Shown in pieces: positions 1 through 8,459 of a stretch of 64,000 nucleotides of DNA (positions are counted from its first letter, which is position 1; the number at the start of each line of letters is the position of its first letter). A program made the position numbers and the translations under genes. The notes under the pieces are model-generated. The model had not been told where the DNA came from, made no database searches, and saw nothing but the letters and a program-made list of their open reading frames with translations. Source of the stretch: CAZLBC01 sp964557575 (GTDB lineage Bacteria; Planctomycetota; Phycisphaerae; SM23-33); assembly GCA_964557575.1 (NCBI GenBank), contig CAZLBC010000011.1, positions 27,377 to 91,376 of the forward strand, written 5' to 3'.

Positions 1-903
1 CCGGCACATGCTGTGGGTTCTCACGCCGCCGGGAAAGACGTATTCAATGCAGAAGTGGTCGTAGATGTTGCCGTACTCGGGCGCGGTCCGCGACTGGCGG
101 CCGCCCATCCCGTAGACTGATTCGGGCATCTGGTCCCCGAAGCCCCACCTGACGACGTCGAGGTTGTGGACGTGCTGCTCGACGATGTGGTCGCCGCTGA
201 GCCACGTGAAATAGAGCCAGTTGCGTATCTGCCACTCGACGTCGGACCACTCGGGTTTCTTTTTCTTTACCCACAGTCCGCCCATGTTCCAGTAGCACTG
301 CGCGGCCACGATACGGCCGATCATGCCGTCGAGTACCCGTTTCATGGTCTCGACGTACGTGGACTGGTGGCGCCGCTGCGTGCCGGCGACGACGCCGAGC
401 TTCTTGTCGTCGGCTACCTTCGCCGACTCGATGATCGAGCGAATGCCGTCGGGATCGACCGCGACGGGTTTTTCCATGAAAACGTTCTTGCCGGCCGCGA
501 CCGCCGCCTTGAACTGCTGCGGGCGGAAGGCGGGCGGCGTGGCAAGGATGACCATGTTGACGTCGTCGAGGGCCATGATCTTCTTATAGGCGTCGAGTCC
601 CGTAAAGCACCGACTCGCCGGTATATCCTGCTTTTTGTTCTTGACGAGCTGGGCCTGGCATTTCTTCAGCCGGTCCTCGAAGACGTCGGCCAGGGCGACG
701 ATCTTGACGCCGTCGGCCGCATCCAGGCAGTTCTGCGCGGCGCCGGTTCCCCGCCCGCCGCAGCCGATGACCGCGACGTTCATCGTGTCGGCGCTTTTTC
801 CCATGGCCAGGTTCATCGAGGGGCCGGCCAGGGCGGTGGCGCCGGCGGTGGCGGCGGCGGCCCTGGTGAAATCACGTCGTGTTACTGTTGTTTTGCTTTT
901 CAT
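1..903 (-). CDS. Gfo/Idh/MocA family oxidoreductase, twin-arginine type signal (C-terminus outside window)
   Basis: Partial gene: 301 codons from an ATG at 903 run open to the left edge of the window. The protein starts with a twin-arginine-like signal (RRDF at residues 9-12, then an Ala/Gly-rich stretch). A Rossmann nucleotide-binding loop follows (GCGGRG, residues 47-52), and the EKP motif typical of Gfo/Idh/MocA dehydrogenases lies at residues 144-146. The family uses NAD(P) to oxidise or reduce sugars and sugar-like substrates. Exported members carrying Tat signals are common in Planctomycetota. The real substrate cannot be read from the sequence. It is divergent from the BamD-like gene that starts at 1165, and the 261 bp between them hold no strong promoter that I can defend. 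Confidence 0.88.
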   Translation of the reverse strand, partial: MKSKTTVTRRDFTRAAAATAGATALAGPSMNLAMGKSADTMNVAVIGCGGRGTGAAQNCLDAADGVKIVALADVFEDRLKKCQAQLVKNKKQDIPASRCFTGLDAYKKIMALDDVNMVILATPPAFRPQQFKAAVAAGKNVFMEKPVAVDPDGIRSIIESAKVADDKKLGVVAGTQRRHQSTYVETMKRVLDGMIGRIVAAQCYWNMGGLWVKKKKPEWSDVEWQIRNWLYFTWLSGDHIVEQHVHNLDVVRWGFGDQMPESVYGMGGRQSRTAPEYGNIYDHFCIEYVFPGGVRTHSMCR

Positions 904-1164
904 GTCGTTCTCCATCGATTGGTTCACCGTGATTTTCTAATTTCGCTGATGCGCTGGAATAAAGTGTATAGATTCGAACTCCGCATTCAACTCAATAATA
1001 CAGGAATTTTCCCGGCGGCGAGAAGAGAGGCGGAAATGGAATTGTTTCTTGGCTTGGCCGGGTATTACGCTATCATGTTTTTCGGGCGGGCGGCAGACGG
1101 GTGCCGTCCGGATGCCTGTCACTGGTTTGGCCCGGCGCGGAAGAAACCCATGCGATGGTAACGA

Positions 1165-2373
1165 ATGAAAATGGTTATAGCCGATAACATACAAGTGAAA
1201 CCGACTGCAGGAATCATGTTGATGCTGTGCTTCGTGATCATTGCCGCCCGCCCGGCCGGCGCGGAATTGATCTGGAACGGCAAGGAATGGGTCAAGCCGG
1301 CCGCGCACGAGCGGGGAACGCCTGGAGGAGATCTCGTGCCGATACGCCGCATGGTGGAGATCGGCCGCAACGAACCGGTCGAGGACGCGGTTCTGGAGTT
1401 CCTCGGTATGTATCCGGAAAGCCCCGCCCGGGAAGAGGCGATACACCTCGCGGGGCAGGCGCTCATGAACATGGGCGATTACTGGGAGGCGTACGACTGG
1501 TTCGAGACGCAGGTAACCGAGTTTCCCAATGGTCTCTTCTTCGAACGGGCCCTCGACCGGGAATTCCGTATCGCCGATGCCTACTTGAAAGGTCGCAAAC
1601 GCAAGATGTGGAAGATTTTTCGTCTGCCCGCCGAGGACGAAGGCATAGAGATACTGACGCAGATTGTATCCCGCGCCCCGGCGTTTGAAATCGCGCGGCG
1701 GGCCCTGTTGAGAATCGCGGATTATTACTACGACGACGAATCCCATGCCGACGCGGTCGACCATTACGACCAGTTCGTGAAACTGTACCCGGGCGCCGAA
1801 GAACGACCCTACGCGATGTTTCGAGCCGCCAAGGCCTGTCTGCTCGATTACAAGGGCGTCGATTTCGACCGGACCCCGCTGCTGAAAGCGCGGCTCAGGT
1901 TCCGGACCTTCGCCGCCGCGTTTCCCCGCGAGTCCGAGAAGAGGAATATAGCGGGGGTCCTCAAAGAGATAGACGAGTCCCTGGCGCATAAGCTGTTCAG
2001 TACCGCGGCCTTTTACGAGCGCGTGGAAAAACCGCGGTCCGCTGCGTACTATTACCGTGAAGTCGCCCGGCGTTATCCCCGAACCGAGTGGGCCCGTACC
2101 GCGGAGACGAGAGTTGCCGAGCTGGACATCAGCGGCCGGCCGGCAGCCTATGACATCGCTCCTCCGGGAGAAGTCGGCCCCGGCCGTGAGATACCGCCGC
2201 CGTCCCCGGACGAACCGGGGACCGAACGGGTTTCGACCGGAACGTCGGCAGAGAAAAAAGTCCGGGTCCAGCCGGAAGCGGAAAAAACCGATACCGAGGG
2301 TAAAGAACGCCTTCGCCCGCTCGATTTGGAAGATATAATAATGATGGACAAAAAAAACAGGAACGAGAAATGA
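1165..2373 (+). CDS. BamD/YfiO-like tetratricopeptide-repeat envelope protein
   Basis: 402 residues. A hydrophobic signal segment (about residues 17-33) ends in an ARPAGA-type cleavage site. It is followed by TPR-like helical repeats rich in Tyr/Ala pairs (about 80-320) and a charged, Pro-rich, low-complexity tail. The arrangement resembles the BamD/YfiO outer-membrane assembly lipoproteins and other periplasmic TPR proteins. However, I see no lipobox Cys at the end of the signal, so the BamD role is inferred. The stop overlaps the lptE start by 4 bp (ATGA), which suggests translational coupling of two outer-membrane biogenesis genes. The start is uncertain: an ATG at 1216, preceded by CAGGA, would place the signal peptide directly at the N-terminus. 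Confidence 0.72.
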   Translation: MKMVIADNIQVKPTAGIMLMLCFVIIAARPAGAELIWNGKEWVKPAAHERGTPGGDLVPIRRMVEIGRNEPVEDAVLEFLGMYPESPAREEAIHLAGQALMNMGDYWEAYDWFETQVTEFPNGLFFERALDREFRIADAYLKGRKRKMWKIFRLPAEDEGIEILTQIVSRAPAFEIARRALLRIADYYYDDESHADAVDHYDQFVKLYPGAEERPYAMFRAAKACLLDYKGVDFDRTPLLKARLRFRTFAAAFPRESEKRNIAGVLKEIDESLAHKLFSTAAFYERVEKPRSAAYYYREVARRYPRTEWARTAETRVAELDISGRPAAYDIAPPGEVGPGREIPPPSPDEPGTERVSTGTSAEKKVRVQPEAEKTDTEGKERLRPLDLEDIIMMDKKNRNEK

Positions 2374-2900
2374 TATCCGGCAAGAAATTCTGTATAGCAG
2401 CGTGCGTACTCGCGTGTTCCGCGATTATACCGGCGGGGTGTACTCCGCTCGGCTATACGGCCAAGAGCCAGTATCGCACCGGTGTTACGTCGGTGTGCGT
2501 GCCGATATGGAGTCGCGGTACCGACGTGTACCGGCGGGGGGTTGAGATGAGATTGACCGAGGCGTTGCAGAAACGCATTGAACTCGATACCCCGTACAAG
2601 GTGACCGGTCAGGAGCGGGCGGATACGCTTTTGGTGGGTACGATACGGTCCATCAGTCAGAAAACCCTGAGCATGAATCCGGATACCGGCTTCCCCCGGG
2701 AGATCAGGGTTCGCTTTACCGTTTCTTTCAGGTGGGAGGATCTCAGGACCGGCAAAAATATCATGAATGTCGAGCGTTTCACCGCGGCGGAAGTCTACCA
2801 TCCGACGCCGCCCTACAACGAGGAATTTTTCCGTGGAAGCCAGGGGGCGATTGAAGTACTGGCCCGGAGAATCGTTGAGAAAATGGCTGCGGACTGGTAA
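2370..2900 (+). CDS. lptE: LptE-like LPS assembly lipoprotein
   Basis: 176 residues. The N-terminal signal peptide ends in a lipobox (PAGC, Cys at about residue 24), so the product should be a lipoprotein. The rest fits the LptE family: a short alpha/beta protein with an amphipathic helix near residues 55-70 (EMRLTEALQKRIE), a central strand region carrying a GTI motif, and a C-terminal helix (LARRIVEKMA). LptE plugs the LptD barrel that inserts lipopolysaccharide into the outer membrane. No lptD lies in this window, but lptF and lptG occur at 56-59 kb. The gene overlaps the upstream TPR gene by 4 bp. Confidence 0.75.
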   Translation: MISGKKFCIAACVLACSAIIPAGCTPLGYTAKSQYRTGVTSVCVPIWSRGTDVYRRGVEMRLTEALQKRIELDTPYKVTGQERADTLLVGTIRSISQKTLSMNPDTGFPREIRVRFTVSFRWEDLRTGKNIMNVERFTAAEVYHPTPPYNEEFFRGSQGAIEVLARRIVEKMAADW

Positions 2901-2999
2901 TTCTCGCCCGGTGGCGGATCTACTTGTGTTTTCCTGTCGCAGTTCGCTCCCGGGGGCAACGGGCCCCGACTACCAGATAACTCCTTTTTCGGTGGTTTT

Positions 3000-5030
3000 A
3001 TGAACGGAGACAACAACCAGAACGACAATAACCGGAACAGCACGCCTCAGCAGCCCCCCCCGCGCAGCCGATCCCTGCTGTTCTGGATCCTCATTTTCGG
3101 TATCGGACTGATGATCGCCGTCTATATGGCGGGCCGATTTGAAGAGGGCAGGAGAATCACCGTCACCGAGTTCTGGAACTACGTCGACAACAGCGAGTTG
3201 ACCGGAACACTGGTGGTAAAAAACGATAGAATCGAGGGCCAGCTTGCTAACGATATCGGTACGGAAAAAGGCGCTTCCAGTAAGTTCTACGTCGAATACG
3301 GTATCGCGAGCGAAGAGAACCTCATTTCAAAGATCAACGAGCGGCTCAAGGAGGCCGGCGCCAACAATGTCGAGGTTGACCACGAACCGGACAGCTGGTG
3401 GTCGACCTACCTGCCTAACCTGCTGCTGATGATAGGCTTTTTCGCGCTGCTGTGGTTTCTGCTCTTCAGGCGCATCAGCGGTGCGGCCGGCGGCGGGGGA
3501 TTTCTGGGGAACTTCGGCAGAAGCCGGCACCGGATGATTACCAAGGAGCAGTCTCATGTCACCTTCGACGACGTCGCCGGCATCGAGGACGCCAAGGACG
3601 AAGTCAAGGAGATGATAGAGTTCCTCAGGGATCCCCAGAAATTCAGCCGGCTCGGCGGTCACGTGCCGCGGGGCGTGCTGCTCGTCGGGGAACCGGGTAC
3701 GGGCAAAACCCTCCTGGCAAAGAGTATCGCCGGCGAGGCGGACGTGCCCTTTTTCAGTATTTCGGGGAGCGATTTCGTCGAGATGTTCGTGGGGGTCGGT
3801 GCCAGCCGGGTGCGGGACCTGTTCAAGCAGGCCAAGAATTCCGCGCCCTGTATCATATTTCTCGATGAAATCGACGCCGTCGGCAGGCGGCGCGGCGTCG
3901 GGTTCAACGGCGGGGGCCACGACGAAAGAGAGCAGACGCTGAATGCGATTCTCGTGGAGATGGACGGTTTTGAGAGCGGCGACGGCGTGATCGTCTGTGC
4001 CGCGACCAATCGCGCCGACGTCCTGGATCCGGCCCTGACGCGTCCCGGCCGCTTCGACCGGCAGATCAACGTGCCGCTGCCGGACCTGCGGGGGCGATAC
4101 GAGATTCTGAAAATCTACGCGAACAAGGTCAAGTGCGCCGACGGCGTGGACCTCAACAAGATCGCCCGGGGGACCCCCATGTTCAGCGGCGCCGACCTGG
4201 AGGCCCTGGTGAACGAGGCGGCGATAGCGGCAACGCTTGCCGAGAAAGACGGCGTCGAGCAGGAGGATCTCGAGGAAGCGCGGGACAAGGTGCGCTGGGG
4301 CAGGAGCCGCCGGCGGTACATGCTGGATGAAAAAGATCGCCGTATTACCGCGTTCCATGAGGCGGGACATGCGCTGGTGCAGGAAATACTCCCCGATGCC
4401 GACCCCCTCCACAAGGTGTCGATTATACCGCGGGGTCCGATGGGCGGCGCGACATTTTCGCTCCCCGAGAGAGATCGCTACATGTACAGCCGTCAGTACT
4501 GCATAGCGCAGATGAAGGTGATGTTCGCCGGGCGTATTTCCGAGGAATTGTTCTGCGGCGACATAACCTCCGGCGCCCAGAACGACATATCACAGGCGAC
4601 GGAACTGGCGAAGAGGATGGTATTGGACTGGGGAATGAGCGACCGCCTCGGTGTCATCAATTACAAGAACGACGACCGGTCCTTCATGCCGATGCAGGTT
4701 TCCGGCAGGGAATATTCCGAAAAAACCGCGGAAGTCATCGATGCCGAGATCAGGAAGATGGTCAACGCGGCGTATGACGACGCCCGGGCGCTCATAGAAG
4801 AACACCGGCAAACCATTGAGCGCATTGCAGAATCGCTGTTGAAATACGAAACCCTGTCCGCCGAGGAAGTGCAGCATATCATGGAAGGCAAGTCGCTGGA
4901 CAAGCCCACGGTGTCGGACCTGCTGGACGCGGAGCGGCAGAAAGCCGCCCCCGACACACCCGGCACTCCCGCCGACGCTCCGTGTCCCGGGCCTCCGCCC
5001 CATTCGCCGCCGCTCCCCGAACCGGGATAG
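3000..5030 (+). CDS. ftsH: ATP-dependent zinc metalloprotease FtsH
   Basis: 676 residues, close to the usual length. A polar N-terminal tail precedes TM1 (about 25-44), a periplasmic FtsH_ext domain and TM2 (about 137-156). The AAA+ ATPase has Walker A GEPGTGKT at 230-237, Walker B IIFLDEID and the second region of homology ending in RPGRFD. The M41 protease domain carries the zinc motif HEAGH at 453-457. The C-terminal tail is Pro-rich. FtsH is a hexameric inner-membrane protease that degrades misfolded membrane proteins and regulators such as LpxC; no lpxC is in the window. The start ATG follows lptE by about 100 bp. A tandem repeat region lies directly downstream, between ftsH and folP. 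Confidence 0.97.
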   Translation: MNGDNNQNDNNRNSTPQQPPPRSRSLLFWILIFGIGLMIAVYMAGRFEEGRRITVTEFWNYVDNSELTGTLVVKNDRIEGQLANDIGTEKGASSKFYVEYGIASEENLISKINERLKEAGANNVEVDHEPDSWWSTYLPNLLLMIGFFALLWFLLFRRISGAAGGGGFLGNFGRSRHRMITKEQSHVTFDDVAGIEDAKDEVKEMIEFLRDPQKFSRLGGHVPRGVLLVGEPGTGKTLLAKSIAGEADVPFFSISGSDFVEMFVGVGASRVRDLFKQAKNSAPCIIFLDEIDAVGRRRGVGFNGGGHDEREQTLNAILVEMDGFESGDGVIVCAATNRADVLDPALTRPGRFDRQINVPLPDLRGRYEILKIYANKVKCADGVDLNKIARGTPMFSGADLEALVNEAAIAATLAEKDGVEQEDLEEARDKVRWGRSRRRYMLDEKDRRITAFHEAGHALVQEILPDADPLHKVSIIPRGPMGGATFSLPERDRYMYSRQYCIAQMKVMFAGRISEELFCGDITSGAQNDISQATELAKRMVLDWGMSDRLGVINYKNDDRSFMPMQVSGREYSEKTAEVIDAEIRKMVNAAYDDARALIEEHRQTIERIAESLLKYETLSAEEVQHIMEGKSLDKPTVSDLLDAERQKAAPDTPGTPADAPCPGPPPHSPPLPEPG

Positions 5031-5064
5031 GGAGAGGTTCCGCCCGACAATACACGCTGTATTC

Positions 5065-5478
5065 GAGCGGCTGCAGCGCCGCCCGGCGGCCTCAGCCTGC
5101 ATCGGCGGCTCGCTGTGCGGAGCCGCCTGCTTCGGCTTCGTTGCCGCCCGGCGTTTCGCGCGCTCTCGGTACGACGCGTGTATTGCCGGGCGGAACCTTT
5201 TTGGCTGCGGCCTGGCCGCGGTCCTGTTACGCGAGCGGCTGCAGCGCCGCCCGGCGGCCTCAGCCTGCATCGGCGGCTCGCTGTGCNNNNNNNNNNNNNN
5301 NNNNNNNNNNNNNNNNNNNNNNNNNNNNNNNNNNNNNNNNNNNNNNNNNNNNNNNNNNNNNNNNNNNNNNNNNNNNNNNNNNNNNNTCTCGGTACGACGC
5401 GTGTATTGCCGGGCGGAACCTTTTTGGCTGCGGCCTGGCCGTGGTCCTGTTACGCGAGCGGCTGCAGCGCCGCCCGGC
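5065..5478. repeat. 168-bp GC-rich tandem repeat interrupted by an assembly gap
   Basis: The segment beginning GAGCGGCTGCAGCGCCGC recurs at 5065, 5233 and 5456. The first two copies are 168 bp apart and almost identical; the only difference seen in the shared part is C/T at about 5219/5442. The third copy is cut off at 5478, just before the folP ribosome binding site. The whole 5031-5495 interval between ftsH and folP consists of this repeat plus short flanks. No credible gene is in it: open frames through it are artefacts of the repeat and the N run. The stretch CCTCAGCCTGCATCGGCGG resembles the core of the 27.7-kb repeat. Confidence 0.9.
5287..5386. other. assembly gap (100 N) inside tandem repeat
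   Basis: Exactly 100 N, a placeholder length. The left flank stops after GCTGTGC and the right flank resumes at TCTCGGT. In the intact copy these two words are separated by 45 bp (5119-5163). The true missing length is therefore 45 bp plus a multiple of 168 bp, not 100. Confidence 0.95.
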
Positions 5479-5495
5479 TCTTTTTCGGAGTGACC

Positions 5496-6347
5496 ATGAG
5501 CGAGCACCTGTTGCGTATCCTCGATTCCTGCCGGAACGGCAATCCGGCCCTGATGGGCATACTCAATGTGACGCCCGACAGTTTTTCCGACGGCGGCAGG
5601 TTTCTCGATGCGTCCGTGGCTGTTGCCGGGGCGGCTGAGATGATAGGTGAGGGGGCCGCGATAATCGACGTCGGCGCCGAAAGCACCCGGCCCGGTGCCG
5701 AGCGTATTTCCGCCGAAGAGCAGATTCGACGGCTCCGGGATATTCTGCCGGCCGTGAGCCGCATTGCCGACGACGCGGGCGTTATTATCAGCATTGATAC
5801 GACCCGGGCCGCCGTTGCCGCATTCGCCGTCGACGCCGGGGCCGCCGTGATAAACGACGTGTCCGCCGGCAGGGACGACGACAACATGCTTTCCCTGGCC
5901 GCCGAAAAAGGCTGCGGGGTGGTGCTGATGCACATGCTGGGGCAGCCGGCGACGATGCAGTCGAACCCCCGGTACGACGACGTGGTCGGCGCGGTCAAGA
6001 CCTTTCTGTCGGACCGGCGGGAAGAGGCGATCCGGGCGGGCGTTTCCCCGGAGCAGTGCATCCTGGATCCGGGTATCGGTTTCGGCAAGAGATTGCAGGA
6101 TAATCTTGCACTGATGCATTCTCTGGATCGTTTTCTCGATCTGGGGTCTCCGATTCTGGTCGGCCCGAGCCGGAAGCGCTTTATCGGCGAAATATGTTCT
6201 GTCGAAACACCGGTGAACAGGCTGGGGGGAACCGTCGCGGCGTGCCTTTCCTGTTTCCGTCGCGGGGCGACCCTGTTCCGGGTTCACGATATCATGCCGG
6301 TTCGACAGGCCCTTGCGGTGGCCGCGGCCATTGAGGATTGTGCATAA
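5496..6347 (+). CDS. folP: dihydropteroate synthase
   Basis: 283 residues from ATG 5496, chosen because GGAG at 5487-5490 sits five bases upstream and because the length matches the family. Family motifs are all present: ILNVTPDSFSDGG near the N-terminus, IDVGAESTRPGA, DPGIGFGK, and GPSRKRFIG near the C-terminus. The enzyme joins 6-hydroxymethyl-7,8-dihydropterin diphosphate to p-aminobenzoate in folate synthesis; sulfonamides target it. It lies between ftsH and cdaA, a gene order also known from other phyla. The upstream side is a tandem repeat with a gap, so any promoter is obscured. Confidence 0.96.
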   Translation: MSEHLLRILDSCRNGNPALMGILNVTPDSFSDGGRFLDASVAVAGAAEMIGEGAAIIDVGAESTRPGAERISAEEQIRRLRDILPAVSRIADDAGVIISIDTTRAAVAAFAVDAGAAVINDVSAGRDDDNMLSLAAEKGCGVVLMHMLGQPATMQSNPRYDDVVGAVKTFLSDRREEAIRAGVSPEQCILDPGIGFGKRLQDNLALMHSLDRFLDLGSPILVGPSRKRFIGEICSVETPVNRLGGTVAACLSCFRRGATLFRVHDIMPVRQALAVAAAIEDCA

Positions 6348-6414
6348 CTACTTGAAAAAACTGTAGGTTTCCCCCCACTCTGGTCGATTCATTATAGAAA
6401 TACAGGAACGCCCT

Positions 6415-7278
6415 GTGCGCATGGAGGTCCGGGGAACGGTGATCACTGATTTTATCAGAGGCATAACGGAGTACCTGCGGCGGCTGGCCGATTACGATCT
6501 GTCGGTGACCGCCATACAGATTGTTCTGATCGCCCTGGTCGTGTGGCTTGTCATGCGTTTCCTGCGGGGAAGCAGGGGTGCCCGGCTGTTCAAGGGCGCC
6601 GTCGTGATGCTCGCCGTGATTTTCTTTATCATACAGTTGCTGCCGCGGCGGGCGGAGTGGCAGCGGATCGAGTTTCTCTTCGCGCGGTTCCTGTGGTTCG
6701 GGGCCTTTGCTTTTATCGTCGCGTTTCAGCCGGAACTCCGGCGCGTGCTGATTTCAATAGGCCAGGCCCGCGTGTTCAAGGGCCGACACATTGCCGTCGC
6801 GGGTTTCGTCGATGAATTGATAAAAAGCCTGACCTACCTGTCCGATAACAGGATAGGAGCGATCATCGCCATAGAACGGTCGATGGGGCTCGGCGGACTG
6901 GTCGGGACGGGAAAGGCGATAAACGCCGACGTGACCGCCGAACTGCTGAACACCATATTTTACCCCGGGACCGCTCTTCACGACATGGGGGTGATCATTC
7001 ACGAGGGGCGCATCGCCGCGGCCGGCTGCCAGTTTCCGATGGCCGAAAGCGAAGAGGTCGATCCGTCGCTGGGCAGCCGGCACCGGGCGGCCCTCGGCGT
7101 GGCCAAGGATTCCGATGCGATCGTGCTGGTCGTCAGCGAGGAAAGCGGCCGTATCGCCCTCGCCTATGACGGGCAGATTCAAGTCGGTTTCGATATCGAG
7201 AATGTTCACGAGGTTCTTTTCGTGCTTCTGAACGTACCGAGGAAACGGGCAAAGGCGCCCGCCACAGGTGCGGTATGA
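6415..7278 (+). CDS. cdaA: diadenylate cyclase CdaA (DAC domain membrane protein)
   Basis: 287 residues from a GTG at 6415, with AGGA eight bases upstream; ATG 6421 is an alternative. Three hydrophobic segments (about 30-50, 58-76, 85-105) precede a DisA_N/DAC domain. The nucleotide-binding RHR triplet is intact (residues 222-224). The usual DGA motif reads D-M-G at 190-192, so the metal-binding Asp is kept but the Gly-Ala pair is altered. The enzyme makes cyclic di-AMP from two ATP at the inner face of the membrane. The stop overlaps the next gene, a YbbR/CdaR-like regulator, by 4 bp. That pairing supports the call strongly. Confidence 0.92.
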   Translation: MRMEVRGTVITDFIRGITEYLRRLADYDLSVTAIQIVLIALVVWLVMRFLRGSRGARLFKGAVVMLAVIFFIIQLLPRRAEWQRIEFLFARFLWFGAFAFIVAFQPELRRVLISIGQARVFKGRHIAVAGFVDELIKSLTYLSDNRIGAIIAIERSMGLGGLVGTGKAINADVTAELLNTIFYPGTALHDMGVIIHEGRIAAAGCQFPMAESEEVDPSLGSRHRAALGVAKDSDAIVLVVSEESGRIALAYDGQIQVGFDIENVHEVLFVLLNVPRKRAKAPATGAV

Positions 7279-8348
7279 GCAGGGTTCTTCTAACGCACGC
7301 GGAAAGCCAGCCCCGATGGGGCAGGCTGGGCAATCTGCTGTGGGTGCTCCTGGTGACCCTGCTGTTGTGGGTCTACGCGGACCTCGAGTTCACCGGTGAA
7401 ATGGAACTGACCGTCACGGTGCGGTTCACTGCCGGGGCCTCTGAAAATGTGTTTCTGCTGTCCAAAAAGGAACACGTGATCGACTTCAAGATCACCGGCA
7501 GCCGGTATCGCCTCGAACGGTTTCGCACGGAGATCACAAAACGCGGAAACACGATCGACTACGATCCCGCGGCCGACTACGAAGTGTCGGCGGAACCGCG
7601 CCCGGTCTCATCGGCAGAGTTGATTACCCGGGGCGCCACTGCGGCGGACCTGCCGGTCGAGGGATTGACCATCCACGGCTGCAAGCCCGACACCGTCGCG
7701 CTGTGGCTTGACGGCATCAGGAAAAAGGAAAACCTGCCGGTGCGGTTGAATTACCGCGGGGCGGAATTGTCGTCGCCGCCCCGGACCGGAGAGGTGACCG
7801 TCATGGTTCCGTCTTCGCGATGGGAGGCGGTTGAAACGCGCCTGAAAACAGATGAATTCGCCCTCAAGACGGTCCCCGTCGACCTCAGCAAGTATAAACC
7901 GGGTAAGCACGAGGTGACGGCCGAGGTCAATCCCATTATCGAAGATATCAAGGTGACCGTGGTACCGCGGACATTGACCTACGAAGTGGAAATCGCAAAC
8001 CCGGTCAGTACCGCGGAGATACAGGTCCGGGTCGGCCTGCTGACCCCCTGGAAGTGGGGCAGCCTCGATGATGCGACGTGGCGCGACTACGTGCTCGTCC
8101 GCTCGCCGGATTCAAACTGGCGGCCGGTACTGGAGGTCTCCGGATCCGAAAAATACCTGAAGCCGGAGAATGTCCGCGCGTATATCGTCCTCGCCGAGGA
8201 GGACAAGAAGCCCGTGGAGAGCTGGCTTGAGCGGGAGGTGACGGTTTCCTTTCCACCCGGCAGCGGCCTGCAGCTTCTGTCCCCGGCACCCAAGGTCAAG
8301 TTCCGGCTCCAAAAGCGGAGCATGATACCGGAGGAATTAGGGGGATGA
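7275..8348 (+). CDS. YbbR/CdaR-like protein, putative CdaA regulator
   Basis: 357 residues. There is one N-terminal membrane anchor (about 17-36, LGNLLWVLLVTLLLWVYAD), then a long extracytoplasmic beta-rich region built from YbbR-like repeats of about 80-90 residues. Phrases such as VPVDLSKYKPGKHEV are typical of these repeats. In Firmicutes the equivalent protein, CdaR, sits next to CdaA and modulates cyclic di-AMP synthesis. The ATGA overlap with cdaA and the matching architecture suggest the same partnership here. The regulatory sign is unknown. Confidence 0.85.
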   Translation: MSRVLLTHAESQPRWGRLGNLLWVLLVTLLLWVYADLEFTGEMELTVTVRFTAGASENVFLLSKKEHVIDFKITGSRYRLERFRTEITKRGNTIDYDPAADYEVSAEPRPVSSAELITRGATAADLPVEGLTIHGCKPDTVALWLDGIRKKENLPVRLNYRGAELSSPPRTGEVTVMVPSSRWEAVETRLKTDEFALKTVPVDLSKYKPGKHEVTAEVNPIIEDIKVTVVPRTLTYEVEIANPVSTAEIQVRVGLLTPWKWGSLDDATWRDYVLVRSPDSNWRPVLEVSGSEKYLKPENVRAYIVLAEEDKKPVESWLEREVTVSFPPGSGLQLLSPAPKVKFRLQKRSMIPEELGG

Positions 8349-8459
8349 GGGGATGATGAACCGGGGGCGGTCCCGTTGCGATGGTTCCCTTCCGACAGGC
8401 TCTTTAATTCCCGTCCGCCGTGCACTATCCTACAGGTCGTTTTGAAAGGAGTATGCACC

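Noticed and set aside
5065..5478. Tandem repeat as a CRISPR array
   Set aside because: Units are 168 bp and nearly identical throughout; no short repeat/variable spacer alternation and no cas genes. The 27.7-kb repeat (102 bp) fails in the same way.
4590..6287. Long minus-strand open frame across gap 1
   Set aside because: It is antisense to ftsH and folP, runs through the N block and is low-complexity; both plus-strand genes have full family motifs.
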